Part shown: positions 24,179 to 32,306 of the stretch, one piece after another
How positions within the stretch are numbered: position 1 is the stretch's first letter
Layout of the letters: the number at the start of each line of letters is the position of its first letter
Assembly: GCA_903231505.1 (NCBI GenBank)
Contig: CAFBRK010000271.1
Coordinates: forward strand, 1 to 46,316
Length of the DNA: 46,316 bases
Reading direction: 5' to 3'
Source of the DNA: Olavius algarvensis associated proteobacterium Delta 3
Lineage (GTDB): Bacteria; Desulfobacterota; Desulfobacteria; Desulfobacterales; CAFBRK01
Translations under genes and position numbers: made by a program
Notes under the pieces: generated by a model
What the model was told of the DNA's origin: nothing
The model's input: only the letters and a program-made list of their open reading frames with translations
The model's database searches: none

Positions 24179-24214
24179 TACTATTTTGTATGATAGTATC
24201 TAAAAATATACTAT
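24179..24214. promoter_or_regulatory. Overlapping palindromes, probable HxlR operator
   Basis: TACTAT-N8-ATAGTA (24179-24198) and ATAGTAT-N8-ATACTAT (24193-24214) are two perfect inverted repeats sharing the central ATAGTA half-site, i.e. three half-sites spaced eight bases apart. They lie just before the HxlR gene in the divergent region. This form resembles operators of HxlR proteins such as YodB. Confidence 0.6.
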
Positions 24215-24229
24215 TGGGGCGATTTGGTG

Positions 24230-24547
24230 ATGATAAAAAGTTCGTGTCCGGTAACCACGACCCTGTCTGTGATCGGCGGTAAATGGAAACCGATCATCCT
24301 GTATATTATTCGGGGTGAGACCAAACGTTTCGGAGAGATCAAACGATTGATACCGACGATCACCCAGAAAATGCTCACACAACAACTCCGGGAGCTGGAA
24401 AAAGACGGGATCGTGAATCGAAAAGTCTACCCGGTGGTACCGCCCAAGGTAGAATATTCCCTGACGGACTATGGTCGCACGTTGATCCCCATACTCAATG
24501 CCATGGCCAAATGGGGTGTGACCCATAACGCACAAAACTCTCATTAA
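24230..24547 (+). CDS. HxlR-family transcriptional regulator
   Basis: The 105-residue winged-helix protein starts MIKSSCPVTTTLSVIGGKWKP, matching the HxlR family start with its conserved Cys (C6 here) before 'IGGKWKPIIL'. 'RFGEIKRLIPTITQKMLTQQLRELEKDGIV' and 'VEYSLTDYGRTLIPIL' follow. In relatives such as YodB and QorR the N-terminal Cys senses quinones or oxidants. ATG 24230 is used because GGGGC lies at a suitable distance, although TTG and GTG codons just before it could also serve. It is divergent from the NmrA-type gene, its likely target. Confidence 0.92.
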   Translation: MIKSSCPVTTTLSVIGGKWKPIILYIIRGETKRFGEIKRLIPTITQKMLTQQLRELEKDGIVNRKVYPVVPPKVEYSLTDYGRTLIPILNAMAKWGVTHNAQNSH

Positions 24548-24630
24548 GCAGTTAGACGTGGATAAAACCATATCCCGTCATACGGCATTGACTTCCGCCG
24601 CCAGGCAACTTCTTCGGTGAACGTTACTAC

Positions 24631-25602
24631 ATGTTTAGCAGTCTAAAAAAAATCTTGGGAACTGAAACCGACCCCTTCTCATTGACGATCAAAGAGGCAA
24701 TTGAGCTGGTGGTGGACGAATCCATTCATAATATCCGTTTCGTTCATGGTTACCGCAAAAAATTGAGAGAACCTGTAGAAACTGCCGTCAATTACTGCAC
24801 GGATCTGGCGAGAAACATTCCCGGCGCGCTGGATCTGGATGATGAGGATCCCGCTGTTTCAGCGATTATCGGTGGATTTTTCACGGACTCGGTGCAGGCA
24901 CGAAAAGTTGTTTCCGAGAGTCCCGAGGTAAAGAGATTTTTGAAAGAAAAAAGCGTCAATGAAATTTATGCCCTGGTGACCATGAAGCGCCGCATCAAAA
25001 CCGTTTACGATTCGGGGATTCAAGGTCAAATCGTCATCAGGGACATCGCCACAAAGGCGTATCTCTTCGAAGACCACAAGTTCATTCTCCCCTCGGAAAC
25101 CATCGAAGAGGCCTTTCATGCCATCCGTCTGGGGCTTTTGAAGATTCTATCCCATCAGGCGCTGGAACTATCTCTTGATCTGCAGCGGCGTGAATTGGAG
25201 CTGGAGCACCTCAGGGAAGAACTGGGTGTAAAAGTGAAACTGATGAGAGATGAACGGCAGCAAATGGCCCTCGAGGGGAATGGGAAGGAAGGCGACACTG
25301 GGTATATCGAATCTCAACATCTCCTCCATGAAGTCGAGCAAGAGCTGGCTAAGGTTCACTCTCAATCCGATCATCCGGAAGACTATTTGAACCGCTTGAT
25401 CGATATTTTATCCCATCCGAGTCGGTATCTCAGCCTGAATCTGATTCCGATGCGAATCAATCGTCTTGGCCTGTTTGTTAAAGATGACGCTGACAGCGCA
25501 ACGGATCGTTTCCGCATTGCGGAGTTCACGTCCGGTGACGCCGAAAGCCGAAGCGCCGTCCTGATCAAATGCCGTCGGGACCAGCTAGCGACCGATGGAT
25601 AA
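24631..25602 (+). CDS. Hypothetical protein with central coiled coil
   Basis: Not recognised. This 323-residue soluble protein starts MFSSLKKILGTETDPFSLT. It has an alpha-helical N-terminal half ('EAIELVVDESIHNIRFVHGYRKKL'), a coiled coil at about 185-215 ('LELSLDLQRRELELEHLREEL'), an acidic linker, and a C-terminal part with 'RLIDILSHPSRYLSLNLIPMRINRLG' that could form a small beta domain. There is no signal peptide, no transmembrane segment and no metal motif. It stands alone after the HxlR gene with an 83-nt gap and a weak ribosome site. Confidence 0.75.
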   Translation: MFSSLKKILGTETDPFSLTIKEAIELVVDESIHNIRFVHGYRKKLREPVETAVNYCTDLARNIPGALDLDDEDPAVSAIIGGFFTDSVQARKVVSESPEVKRFLKEKSVNEIYALVTMKRRIKTVYDSGIQGQIVIRDIATKAYLFEDHKFILPSETIEEAFHAIRLGLLKILSHQALELSLDLQRRELELEHLREELGVKVKLMRDERQQMALEGNGKEGDTGYIESQHLLHEVEQELAKVHSQSDHPEDYLNRLIDILSHPSRYLSLNLIPMRINRLGLFVKDDADSATDRFRIAEFTSGDAESRSAVLIKCRRDQLATDG

Positions 25603-25707
25603 GCTTCACTGCACGCGCCCTTCTGTCTCAACCACCCCGCAGTACCCGCCCTGCCTTAAGGATAAAAATCCCCATGCCTACCCAGGCCCCGGACCTTGCG
25701 TGTGGTT

Positions 25708-25735
25708 TCGGAACGGAATTCTGACAATCGCTATA
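25708..25735. repeat. Left arm of a perfect 28-bp inverted repeat around the PilZ gene
   Basis: These 28 bases occur as an exact reverse complement at 26723-26750. The 1,043-bp span between the outer ends contains the CBS-domain remnant and the intact PilZ gene. No transposase is present. The rest of the gap 25603-26142 shows no supportable gene. Confidence 0.85.
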
Positions 25736-25753
25736 GGTAGGTTGGAAAGTATG

Positions 25754-25873
25754 GGTTCAATCGGGGAGCAAATCGTAACGTAAGTCAGGGCGTCGGACCG
25801 GGTGACGATACCGATAAGGCGGTCGCTATCGAACACCGGAAAAGGCATCAGATCACTGATCTGCACGGAAGCT
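25754..25873 (-). pseudogene. Internally deleted remnant of a DHH-CBS protein gene
   Basis: The minus strand encodes 'MQISDLMPFPVF' joined directly to 'DRLIGIVTRSDALTY'. Both pieces match the intact gene at 27407-28726, where 'VQISDLMSFPVF' and 'DRIIGIVTRSDAMTY' are separated by about 90 residues, the two CBS repeats. Nucleotide similarity continues on both sides of the coding match (for example ATCAGATCACTGATCTG). It is a fragment of a paralogue that lost the middle. Confidence 0.75.
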
Positions 25874-26142
25874 TATGGAAGATTAAACATGCCGGTAAAC
25901 TTTATTCGAAAGCAGGAAACGGAAGTCTCAGATATGGTTTTCGCACCTGTCGGGTTTGCAATCTTATATTTGACCATTACTGTAGTAATACAGTTCGACC
26001 CGACAAACCATTAAGTAAACATATCTATAGTCACCGAAAAGCAAAAATAGTCGACCGATAAATCGGTTATCTCCGGAAATCAGGCTCAACACCGCAAATC
26101 GGTTCCCCATCATCATATAAGACGATAAGAGAGGTTAACGTC

Positions 26143-26646
26143 ATGGGAAGGTATCCAAAAAGGGCTCCCCGTTCAACCTACGAAACGCCCATTCAATATT
26201 TTTATTCCCGTTCCGATCATTACACCAATTCACGCATGACCAATTTCAGCGAAGATGGAATGTGTTTCGAATCCATCCACGCCATGCAGCCCAAATCGAA
26301 AATCACGATTCGGATGCCCAATTATGCACCGGGCAGCTCCGGGCCGGAAGCGTTTCAATCCTATCTGGCGGAGATCCGATGGTGTCAGGACCGATCCGAC
26401 CCAAAAAGGACGCGATACCGTGTCGGCGTTCGTATTCTGGAAAGAAGCCGTTCACGATCCACACCTGCTGAACCGGAGAGACGTCAAGACTGTGATCTGT
26501 GTGGAGAGGGATTCGACGCCGCAAGTATCTGCCTCATGGATGGCTCCATCTGTCTTTGCCCAGGCTGCTTTAAGCATCTGGATGCTATGCCGGACGGCCA
26601 CATCAAATCCAATATCAAGCGCTTTTTGATCGGAAACGTTCTGTAG
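26143..26646 (+). CDS. PilZ domain protein with C-terminal zinc-ribbon-like module
   Basis: The 167-residue protein begins 'RAPRSTYETPIQYFYS' and has 'TNSRMTNFSEDGMCFES' followed by 'MQPKSKITIRMPNY', the PilZ pattern (R-x3-R near the start, then a D/N-x-S-x2-G-like loop). PilZ domains bind cyclic di-GMP. The first motif is weak here (RAPRSTYE), so binding is probable rather than certain. The C-terminal 60 residues have CDLCGEGF and CLCPGC, four cysteines fit for zinc. AGAGG precedes ATG 26143. It is enclosed by the 28-bp inverted repeat. Confidence 0.75.
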   Translation: MGRYPKRAPRSTYETPIQYFYSRSDHYTNSRMTNFSEDGMCFESIHAMQPKSKITIRMPNYAPGSSGPEAFQSYLAEIRWCQDRSDPKRTRYRVGVRILERSRSRSTPAEPERRQDCDLCGEGFDAASICLMDGSICLCPGCFKHLDAMPDGHIKSNIKRFLIGNVL

Positions 26647-26722
26647 GAACCCCCATTCAGATTCTTGCATGCAGGAAATTGGGCTCGCGCCCAGATTCCA
26701 GTGAGGCTGTGTACATACGGGT

Positions 26723-26750
26723 TATAGCGATTGTCAGAATTCCGTTCCGA
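26723..26750. repeat. Right arm of the perfect 28-bp inverted repeat
   Basis: Exact reverse complement of 25708-25735. It lies 77 nt after the PilZ stop codon and 68 nt before the next gene. The similarity ends sharply on both sides. Confidence 0.85.
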
Positions 26751-26817
26751 TTGGTGACGTGTCACCGTATCGGAAGATCGACTCGCGCGACTCAAGCAGC
26801 TCCAGACAGAGTATTTT

Positions 26818-27399
26818 ATGTCCGAGTTCGAAACAACTCCCGAAACTGCGGAAGAATTGTGGATGGCCATGACACCCTGCGTTGAATTGGGTGATTCACC
26901 CGGGAAGTTAACCATCGGGCAGATCGGCCGCTGCAGTTATGAGTGGGACCAACCCGACGAATATGGGGAAGCTACGGAATACGTAGACGTGTACGAATAT
27001 GTGATTGGGGTATCGTGTGATAAATGCAGCGGCTCCGGAAGAATCATCCCGTATCCTGAAAGTCAGGATACGGATATGGTGATCCCCCCGTATCATCCTC
27101 CGAATGATCGATGCGACCTCTGTGACGGAAGTGGTATAATCCATAGAAGAAGTAATCGTTTAAATGAGATCCGTTTAACAAAGCAGCAGAAAGTATTACG
27201 GCGTCGATGTGAGTCATATTATAGCGATTTGGAATCGAAAGTTCGCTGGGTGCCCTGGGATTGTGTGACGCCGGAGGAGCAGTCGACTGAATATTTGGAA
27301 CGGACGTGCAGCGAAGATTGGGGGATTGATGCCGAAGGCCGTTTTCCGATAGACCCCGACGATGAAGAAGACTATCTTGACATCAAGCGCACCGATTAA
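26818..27399 (+). CDS. Hypothetical protein with DnaJ-type CxxCxGxG motifs
   Basis: Not assigned to a family. The 193-residue acidic protein carries two motifs like the zinc-finger repeats of DnaJ, CDKCSGSG and CDLCDGSG, about 30 residues apart (around 68-105). Together they would bind one zinc. The N-terminal part is acidic with many aromatics ('YEWDQPDEYGEATEYVDVYEYV') and the C-terminus ends in an acidic stretch. No J domain is present. It may be a small zinc protein for RNA or protein binding. The ribosome site is weak. It ends eight nt before the convergent DHH-CBS gene. Confidence 0.65.
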   Translation: MSEFETTPETAEELWMAMTPCVELGDSPGKLTIGQIGRCSYEWDQPDEYGEATEYVDVYEYVIGVSCDKCSGSGRIIPYPESQDTDMVIPPYHPPNDRCDLCDGSGIIHRRSNRLNEIRLTKQQKVLRRRCESYYSDLESKVRWVPWDCVTPEEQSTEYLERTCSEDWGIDAEGRFPIDPDDEEDYLDIKRTD

Positions 27400-27406
27400 G
27401 GCCCTG

Positions 27407-28726
27407 TTAATCGGGAAGCAGATCGTAGAAGTAGGTCATGGCATCGGAGCGGGTGACGATGCCGATGATACGATCGCCGTCGACCACGGGGAGGCGGCCG
27501 ATGTCATGTTTAACCATGAGACGGGCGGCATCCATGGGGCTTCGACCCGGCGAAATGGTCATCACATGGCGCGTCATGAAGGCGCGAACCGGTGCGTTTA
27601 ACTGGGCATCCTTCCTGAGCTTCCGTAAATCCCGGCGGGAAATGATACCGACAAGCGTATCGTTTTCGACCACCGGGAAACCGGTGCACCCCTTTTCACG
27701 AAACAACTCCGCCACTTTGCGCGTCGGCATGTCCGACGCCACCGTGAACACCGGAAACGACATCAGATCACTGATCTGGACCGATGCCTGCTGGTTTCCA
27801 GCGATCAGTTCGTTAATCATTTCCTCGACCGTGTCCGGATTGACCGATTTGAGCATGGCGGATCCCGCCCCGGGATGCCCTCCCCCACCCAGACTCCGCA
27901 TGATCGCCCCGATGTGGATGCCGTCCGAGATGCTGCGGCCGATGACCATGCAGGTCTCTTTCAAAGGATTTTCGAAAATTCCGAAGGCTGCGTCCACGTT
28001 CAGGATTTCCCGGTACATGCGAACCACCAGGGCCAAACTGTCGACATGCCCATCGAGCGCCACCCGGCCGACACAGACGGCATGGCCGTTGACGCGTTTA
28101 CGTTGGGCGCGCTGGAGCATTTCGAACAGGATCGCTTTTTGCCGCTCACCGTAGGCGGGTCGCAAAAATCTGTTCACAACCGCCAGGTCCGCTTGTTTTT
28201 CGAGCAGAAACGCGGCCGCGTATGCGTCTTCCGCCTGGCATGCGGGAAATGTCAAATTACCGGTATCTTCGTAAAGGCCGATGAGAAACAGTGTGGCCTG
28301 GATCGGGGTGATGGGAAGCTTGTTGTCCCGAAGCTCCCGCACCATCAACGTGATCGTGGCACCCATGGGCTCCTGGCATTTCCAGGAGGCCTCGATGTCG
28401 TTGCTGTCTGCCGGATGGTGATCCCAGAGACAAATCTCCAGGTCTTCACGGGATTTGAGAGCGGTCATCCCCTCGAGCCGCGACCACCGGTTGATATCGA
28501 CCACAATCAGCCGTTTCACCTGGTCGAGCGGCACGTCGACAACGCGTCGGACATCGAACAGGTCCTTGTGAATCGACAGAAAGGCCTTAACGTTCGGATT
28601 GACGATATTCGGCAATACCGGAAGCGCACCCGGATAGATCAAGCTTCCGGCGATGGTGGATGCCAGTGCATCGAAGTCGGTGTTTCTATGGGTGGTGACG
28701 ATGTCCACAGGCTCCCTTTTTATCAA
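27407..28726 (-). CDS. DHH/DHHA1 phosphoesterase with two CBS domains
   Basis: The 439-residue protein has an N-terminal DHH domain: 'TTHRNTDFDALAST' with the first metal ligands, 'IVVDIN', and DHH at 102-104 in 'LWDHHPAD'. A DHHA1 domain with 'SLGGGGHPGAGSA' (about 283-295) follows, then two CBS domains from about 317 to the end ('LVGIISRRDLRKLR' and 'IIGIVTRSDAMTYFY'). This arrangement matches the front half of the large CBS-containing tRNA nucleotidyltransferase-like proteins of related bacteria, but the nucleotidyltransferase part is absent. It is probably a nucleotide or oligonucleotide phosphoesterase regulated by adenine nucleotides. A partial paralogue lies at 25754-25873. Confidence 0.85.
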   Translation of the reverse strand: MIKREPVDIVTTHRNTDFDALASTIAGSLIYPGALPVLPNIVNPNVKAFLSIHKDLFDVRRVVDVPLDQVKRLIVVDINRWSRLEGMTALKSREDLEICLWDHHPADSNDIEASWKCQEPMGATITLMVRELRDNKLPITPIQATLFLIGLYEDTGNLTFPACQAEDAYAAAFLLEKQADLAVVNRFLRPAYGERQKAILFEMLQRAQRKRVNGHAVCVGRVALDGHVDSLALVVRMYREILNVDAAFGIFENPLKETCMVIGRSISDGIHIGAIMRSLGGGGHPGAGSAMLKSVNPDTVEEMINELIAGNQQASVQISDLMSFPVFTVASDMPTRKVAELFREKGCTGFPVVENDTLVGIISRRDLRKLRKDAQLNAPVRAFMTRHVMTISPGRSPMDAARLMVKHDIGRLPVVDGDRIIGIVTRSDAMTYFYDLLPD

Positions 28727-28735
28727 AAATAAATG

Positions 28736-28761
28736 GAGAGTTCCAGCAAGCTGAGACTCTC
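28736..28761. promoter_or_regulatory. Inverted repeat upstream of the DHH-CBS gene
   Basis: GAGAGT-tc-CAGC-aa-GCTG-ag-ACTCTC forms a near-perfect 26-bp dyad ten bases upstream of the DHH-CBS start codon, so it could be an operator or a leader hairpin. The rest of the divergent gap 28727-29063 is AT-rich near 28780-28855 and has a GC-rich CCCCGGGG/CCCGGGGG pair near 28920-28945. No gene is seen. Confidence 0.4.
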
Positions 28762-29063
28762 TTTCGAATCATCTTTTATAATACTCGAATAGATTTTTTC
28801 GAATCTGTGTTTAATATAATCAATCCGGGTTTAAAATAATAGGTTAGGCTATAAAATTGGCCTTCCGAGACCAAGCTGAACCGGGAATTTTCCGAAATCC
28901 ATTGCTATTTCCGAGAGGCCCCGGGGTTTGACCCGTCCCGGGGGTCGATGACGATACCGTCAACTGTCTATGTGGTGCCGGGATCCGGAACCGCAATAAG
29001 GTGGATGACAAGACAATTTGAGATGAACACAGGCGTAAATGACTTATCAAAAGGAGGAGCATC

Positions 29064-29381
29064 ATGGCCATCGCCAAATCGAAAAAAACGTCCCATGCCA
29101 AATCCGCAGGCAACATTAAACGGCGAAGAATCACATTCTCGTTCGACGACGACGCTAAAGAAGTGATCTTGGTGGGAGACTTTAACAATTGGAATCCCAA
29201 AAAACATGCGCTGAAGAGTGATGGGAAGCGGTCCTGGAACAAGACCGTGGTGCTTGCGCCGGGTCGATACGAGTACAAGTTTTTTGTTGACGGAAAATGG
29301 AAAACAGATCCTCGGAACAGCCACGCATGCGCAAACTGCTTCGGCACTCAAAACAGCGTTTTAAACATAGAAAAACAATAG
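29064..29381 (+). CDS. CBM48/AMPK-type glycogen-binding domain protein
   Basis: The 105-residue protein has a basic N-terminus (MAIAKSKKTSHAKSAG) followed by a single carbohydrate-binding domain of the isoamylase early-set/AMPK-beta type: 'EVILVGDFNNWNPKKHALKS', then 'LAPGRYEYKFFVDGKWKTDP' and 'NSVLNIE'. These domains bind glycogen or other alpha-glucans. AAAAGGAGGAG precedes ATG 29064. It lies 110 nt upstream of a glycogen synthase gene on the same strand, so a role in glycogen attachment or regulation is likely. Confidence 0.9.
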   Translation: MAIAKSKKTSHAKSAGNIKRRRITFSFDDDAKEVILVGDFNNWNPKKHALKSDGKRSWNKTVVLAPGRYEYKFFVDGKWKTDPRNSHACANCFGTQNSVLNIEKQ

Positions 29382-29433
29382 GGACGTATCGGAAGACAGA
29401 TGGGCCCGGCTCGAGACCACAGCAGTCCATGTT

Positions 29434-29504
29434 CTAGCCCGAACGTCGCATGAGCTCTTTTCAGCGTCCATGAACCTCTCTTTTTGGTGCAATGTCCGGG
29501 ATAA
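29434..29504 (+). repeat. Palindromic element family A, minimal copy
   Basis: Only the two ends of the family remain: 'TAGCCCGAACGTCGCATGAG' with CTCTTTTCAGC on the left and 'TTTTTGGTGCAATGTCCGGG' on the right. They are joined with the interior of about 190 bp missing. The right end supplies the start codon of the glycogen synthase gene (ATG at 29492). Confidence 0.7.
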
Positions 29505-31042
29505 AGGGGAAACCAACGATAACACGAACAGCTCCAAAAATACTCATCGTCACACCTGAAGTTACCTATCTGCCGGATCGGATGGGTGCTATCTCGGAAT
29601 GCTTGACGGCAAAGGCCGGGGGTCTTGCAGACGTATCGGCTTCTCTTATCGGTCAACTATTCAGGCAGGGAGGGGATATCCATGTTGCATTACCCAATTA
29701 CAGGGCCATTTTCGGTGACTGTCTGACGTCGTTTTTGAAAAAAGAACAAACCGCCATGCAACGCGTCATACCGGAGGAACGGCTACATCTTGCCGAAGAC
29801 CGTGCGTTTGTTCATCGTGAGCACATTTACTCCGGAGATGGTGAAGACAATGTGCGGTTCTCCCTCGCGTTTCAAAGAGAGGTCATCCATCATGTCATCC
29901 CGCGGGTCGGAGCCGACCTGATTCACTGCAACGATTGGATGACCGGGCTCATACCGGCATTTGCCCGTCAAACGGGCATCCCTTGCCTGTTTACCATACA
30001 CAACATTCACTCCATGAAAACCAGTATGGCGCTCATCGAGGAAAGCGGCATCGATGTGCGATATTTCTGGGACCATCTCTACTTTGATCGAATGCCATAT
30101 GGGTATGTCGAAAGCCGGGATACCAACACCATCGAACTTCTTACCAGCGGTGTGTTCGCAGCTCAATTCGTTAACATCGTGAGCACGACGTTTCTTCGGG
30201 AAATCATTATGGGACAGCACGATTTTACAAGCCTGCCGCTTCAGCAAGAATTGAAAAACAAATTTGATGCCGGCTGCGCCTTTGGGATTCTCAATGCGCC
30301 AGGCGGCAACTTTGATCCGGCCACGGACAGCGATATCGCCCGTAACTACGGGCCGCAAGGGCACACAGCCGCAAAACGGGAAAACAAAATCGCTTTGCAA
30401 CAGACGCTGGGACTGCGCCAGGATGAACATGCACCGGTGTTTTTTTGGCCCTCCCGCCTAGATCCGGTGCAAAAGGGGTGTCCGCTCTTGGCGGAAATTT
30501 TCGACCACGTCATGGACAAATATCGAGAACAATCGCTTGAAATCGTCTTTGTGGCCGACGGTGCGTATCAGACGGTGTTCAAGGACATTGTCGCGATTCA
30601 CGACCTGCATGAACGGGCGGCGGTCGTAAATTTTAATGAAACCCTTGAACATCTTTCCTATGCGGCGGCTGATTTTGTCTTAATGCCGTCGCGATTCGAA
30701 CCGTGCGGCCTTCCCCAAATGATCGGTTCGATCTACGGTGCCCTGCCGATCGTCCATGATACCGGCGGCCTTCACGACACCGTCGAAACTCTGGATATCA
30801 CCGGGAATGTCGGCAACGGATTTCTTTTTCAACCCTTTGAAAGCCGTGAACTTCTGGAGGCCATCGACCAGGCCATGACGTTTTACAGGATGCCTGTTCC
30901 CGTGAAAGAGAGACAAATTGAGCGGATCATGCGTCAAAGTGCAGAGACATTCAATGACACGGTCACCGCTCAGGAATATATCCATCTATACGAGAAAATG
31001 CTGAAACGCCCGGTGATACCGAACGTGTCGATGTCGCGATAA
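29492..31042 (+). CDS. glgA: Glycogen synthase, GT5 family
   Basis: This 516-residue protein has the N-terminal 'KILIVTPEVTYL', ADP-glucose-binding 'KAGGLADVSASL' (K41-x-G-G), 'DLIHCNDWMTGLIPAFA', 'FTIHNI', and the C-terminal 'PSRFEPCGLPQMIGSIYGALPIVHDTGGLHDTV' motif. It transfers glucose from ADP-glucose (or UDP-glucose) to glycogen. The usual 'TSEVAPFA' start is replaced by a longer 'TPEVTYLPDRMGAISECLT'. The only usable start codon before the conserved start lies in a palindromic element end, and the ribosome site is weak. It follows the CBM48 gene on the same strand. Confidence 0.92.
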   Translation: MSGIKGKPTITRTAPKILIVTPEVTYLPDRMGAISECLTAKAGGLADVSASLIGQLFRQGGDIHVALPNYRAIFGDCLTSFLKKEQTAMQRVIPEERLHLAEDRAFVHREHIYSGDGEDNVRFSLAFQREVIHHVIPRVGADLIHCNDWMTGLIPAFARQTGIPCLFTIHNIHSMKTSMALIEESGIDVRYFWDHLYFDRMPYGYVESRDTNTIELLTSGVFAAQFVNIVSTTFLREIIMGQHDFTSLPLQQELKNKFDAGCAFGILNAPGGNFDPATDSDIARNYGPQGHTAAKRENKIALQQTLGLRQDEHAPVFFWPSRLDPVQKGCPLLAEIFDHVMDKYREQSLEIVFVADGAYQTVFKDIVAIHDLHERAAVVNFNETLEHLSYAAADFVLMPSRFEPCGLPQMIGSIYGALPIVHDTGGLHDTVETLDITGNVGNGFLFQPFESRELLEAIDQAMTFYRMPVPVKERQIERIMRQSAETFNDTVTAQEYIHLYEKMLKRPVIPNVSMSR

Positions 31043-31198
31043 CATGTCACGGATCGATCCGGCAAACGATTGGGAAAAGGATATCCCGGGGAACATCCGA
31101 AAAGCCGATGCCGATTGGCCGGGCGCGCTGACTTAGCCCGGACGTGGCATTACCGTTATCCGGCCTCCATCCTCGAAAGAAAATTCCTTGCGTATGAT

Positions 31199-31984
31199 CT
31201 AGTGACGGAGTCGTGGCAGAATTGCATGCCAATCCTGCTTGAAGCTGAGCATGGACAGATAGACACAGCAGTTTGGGTATGTGTCATGCAATTTGTTGAG
31301 ATTTTCGACGGGGTCGAAGGTCTCTGTGTCTTTGTCGTTTGCTTTACCGACGCTTTTATACAAGAGATCGATGTTTTTGGACATCCACGCCTCGATAACA
31401 ACGGGGATGCCGAGGCTCTCGAGCTTGTCTACATGCGCATCTTTTCCGATGAGCGGCTGGGTGACGACATATTGCGCACCGACCTCGATCTTTCTGTTCA
31501 ATCGCTCAAGCTCAAACGGCATCGGTTTGTACGGATTGAATGCCACACCGGTCACGAAGCGCCCGGAGTATACAGTGTTGATGTAGCGGATCAGATCAAT
31601 GGAAGTGGCAATGCTTTGGTTGCCGCCGATGCTCTTCGGGGCCAGTTTTGGCAGCAGCGGTCCTCCGTCTCCGCGGATAACGAGAATATACTTCAGATCG
31701 TTTTCAGCCGCATGTTGCAGCAGATCGTCAAGTTCGTTTTTTGTATGAAACGTGTTCAAGTTCATGACGACCTTTTCAGGATCGATGGAAAGCCGTTTGG
31801 CTAAGATGCTCTCCAGAGCGCCCATTCGGGGCTGCCCCATGGGATTGTCCGGTATCGACACGCCACAGCCGGCATCCATAATCCGTTGATACCGGCGGGC
31901 AAACCTGTCCATGAGATCTTCGATCGGCACATCCGTCGCCCGTTTCGGTGAGAGCAGCTCCACAATATACGGGAAATTGAACAT
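31199..31984 (-). CDS. Methylenetetrahydrofolate reductase-like protein
   Basis: This 261-residue TIM-barrel protein resembles MetF. It shows 'FPYIVELLSPKR' at the start, 'CGVSIPDNPMGQPR', 'YILVIRGDGGP' (compare the LALRGD motif), 'GVAFNPYKP' and 'GAQYVVTQPLI' (compare FFITQ). MetF uses FAD to interconvert methylene- and methyl-tetrahydrofolate. In a methylotrophic or acetogenic setting it would take methyl-tetrahydrofolate from the methyltransferase island (34-46 kb) into the oxidative direction. It is shorter than E. coli MetF (about 296) and may belong to a divergent branch. It stands alone, convergent with glgA. Confidence 0.8.
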   Translation of the reverse strand: MFNFPYIVELLSPKRATDVPIEDLMDRFARRYQRIMDAGCGVSIPDNPMGQPRMGALESILAKRLSIDPEKVVMNLNTFHTKNELDDLLQHAAENDLKYILVIRGDGGPLLPKLAPKSIGGNQSIATSIDLIRYINTVYSGRFVTGVAFNPYKPMPFELERLNRKIEVGAQYVVTQPLIGKDAHVDKLESLGIPVVIEAWMSKNIDLLYKSVGKANDKDTETFDPVENLNKLHDTYPNCCVYLSMLSFKQDWHAILPRLRH

Positions 31985-32062
31985 AATGGGTCGTCTCCGA
32001 AGTAGTTTAATTTAATAATAACAATGTCGGCAATCCGTTTGCGATTGAGTCGCTTTGAGAAT

Positions 32063-32233
32063 AGAGGGTCCAAGGGGTCAAGGTTTACCCGCACGCCTGA
32101 GGCGCATAAACCTATGGCGGCGCCGGAGGCGACCAGGGCTTGCCTGCCTCAGGCATGGATTCAAGGATTCGAGTGATAAGGGAAAAGAGCTGATAACCGC
32201 TTGTGAAGCACCCCCTTGGATCTTTGGATCCTT
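32063..32233. repeat. CCTTGGACCC-type intergenic element, inverted pair
   Basis: The left arm (AGAGGGTCCAAGGGGTCAAG from 32063) and the right arm (CCTTGGATC…TTGGATCCTT, to 32233) face each other around a GC-rich centre with CCTGAGG/CCTCAGG. Together with the following family A copy it fills the gap 31985-32566. No gene is seen. Confidence 0.55.
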
Positions 32234-32306
32234 TTTTCAGGTATATTAGAGAAGGACCAAAATAGCACATTCGCTTCAAGAATGTTCTATCTACTTGCCG
32301 AGTGAC

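Noticed and set aside
25887..26014. Short plus-strand frame with a hydrophobic stretch ('FAPVGFAILYLTITVVIQF')
   Set aside because: It lacks a ribosome site and family resemblance and lies in a repeat and remnant region, so it was not called a membrane peptide.
27875..28732. Plus-strand open frame of 285 codons
   Set aside because: It is antisense to the DHH-CBS gene.
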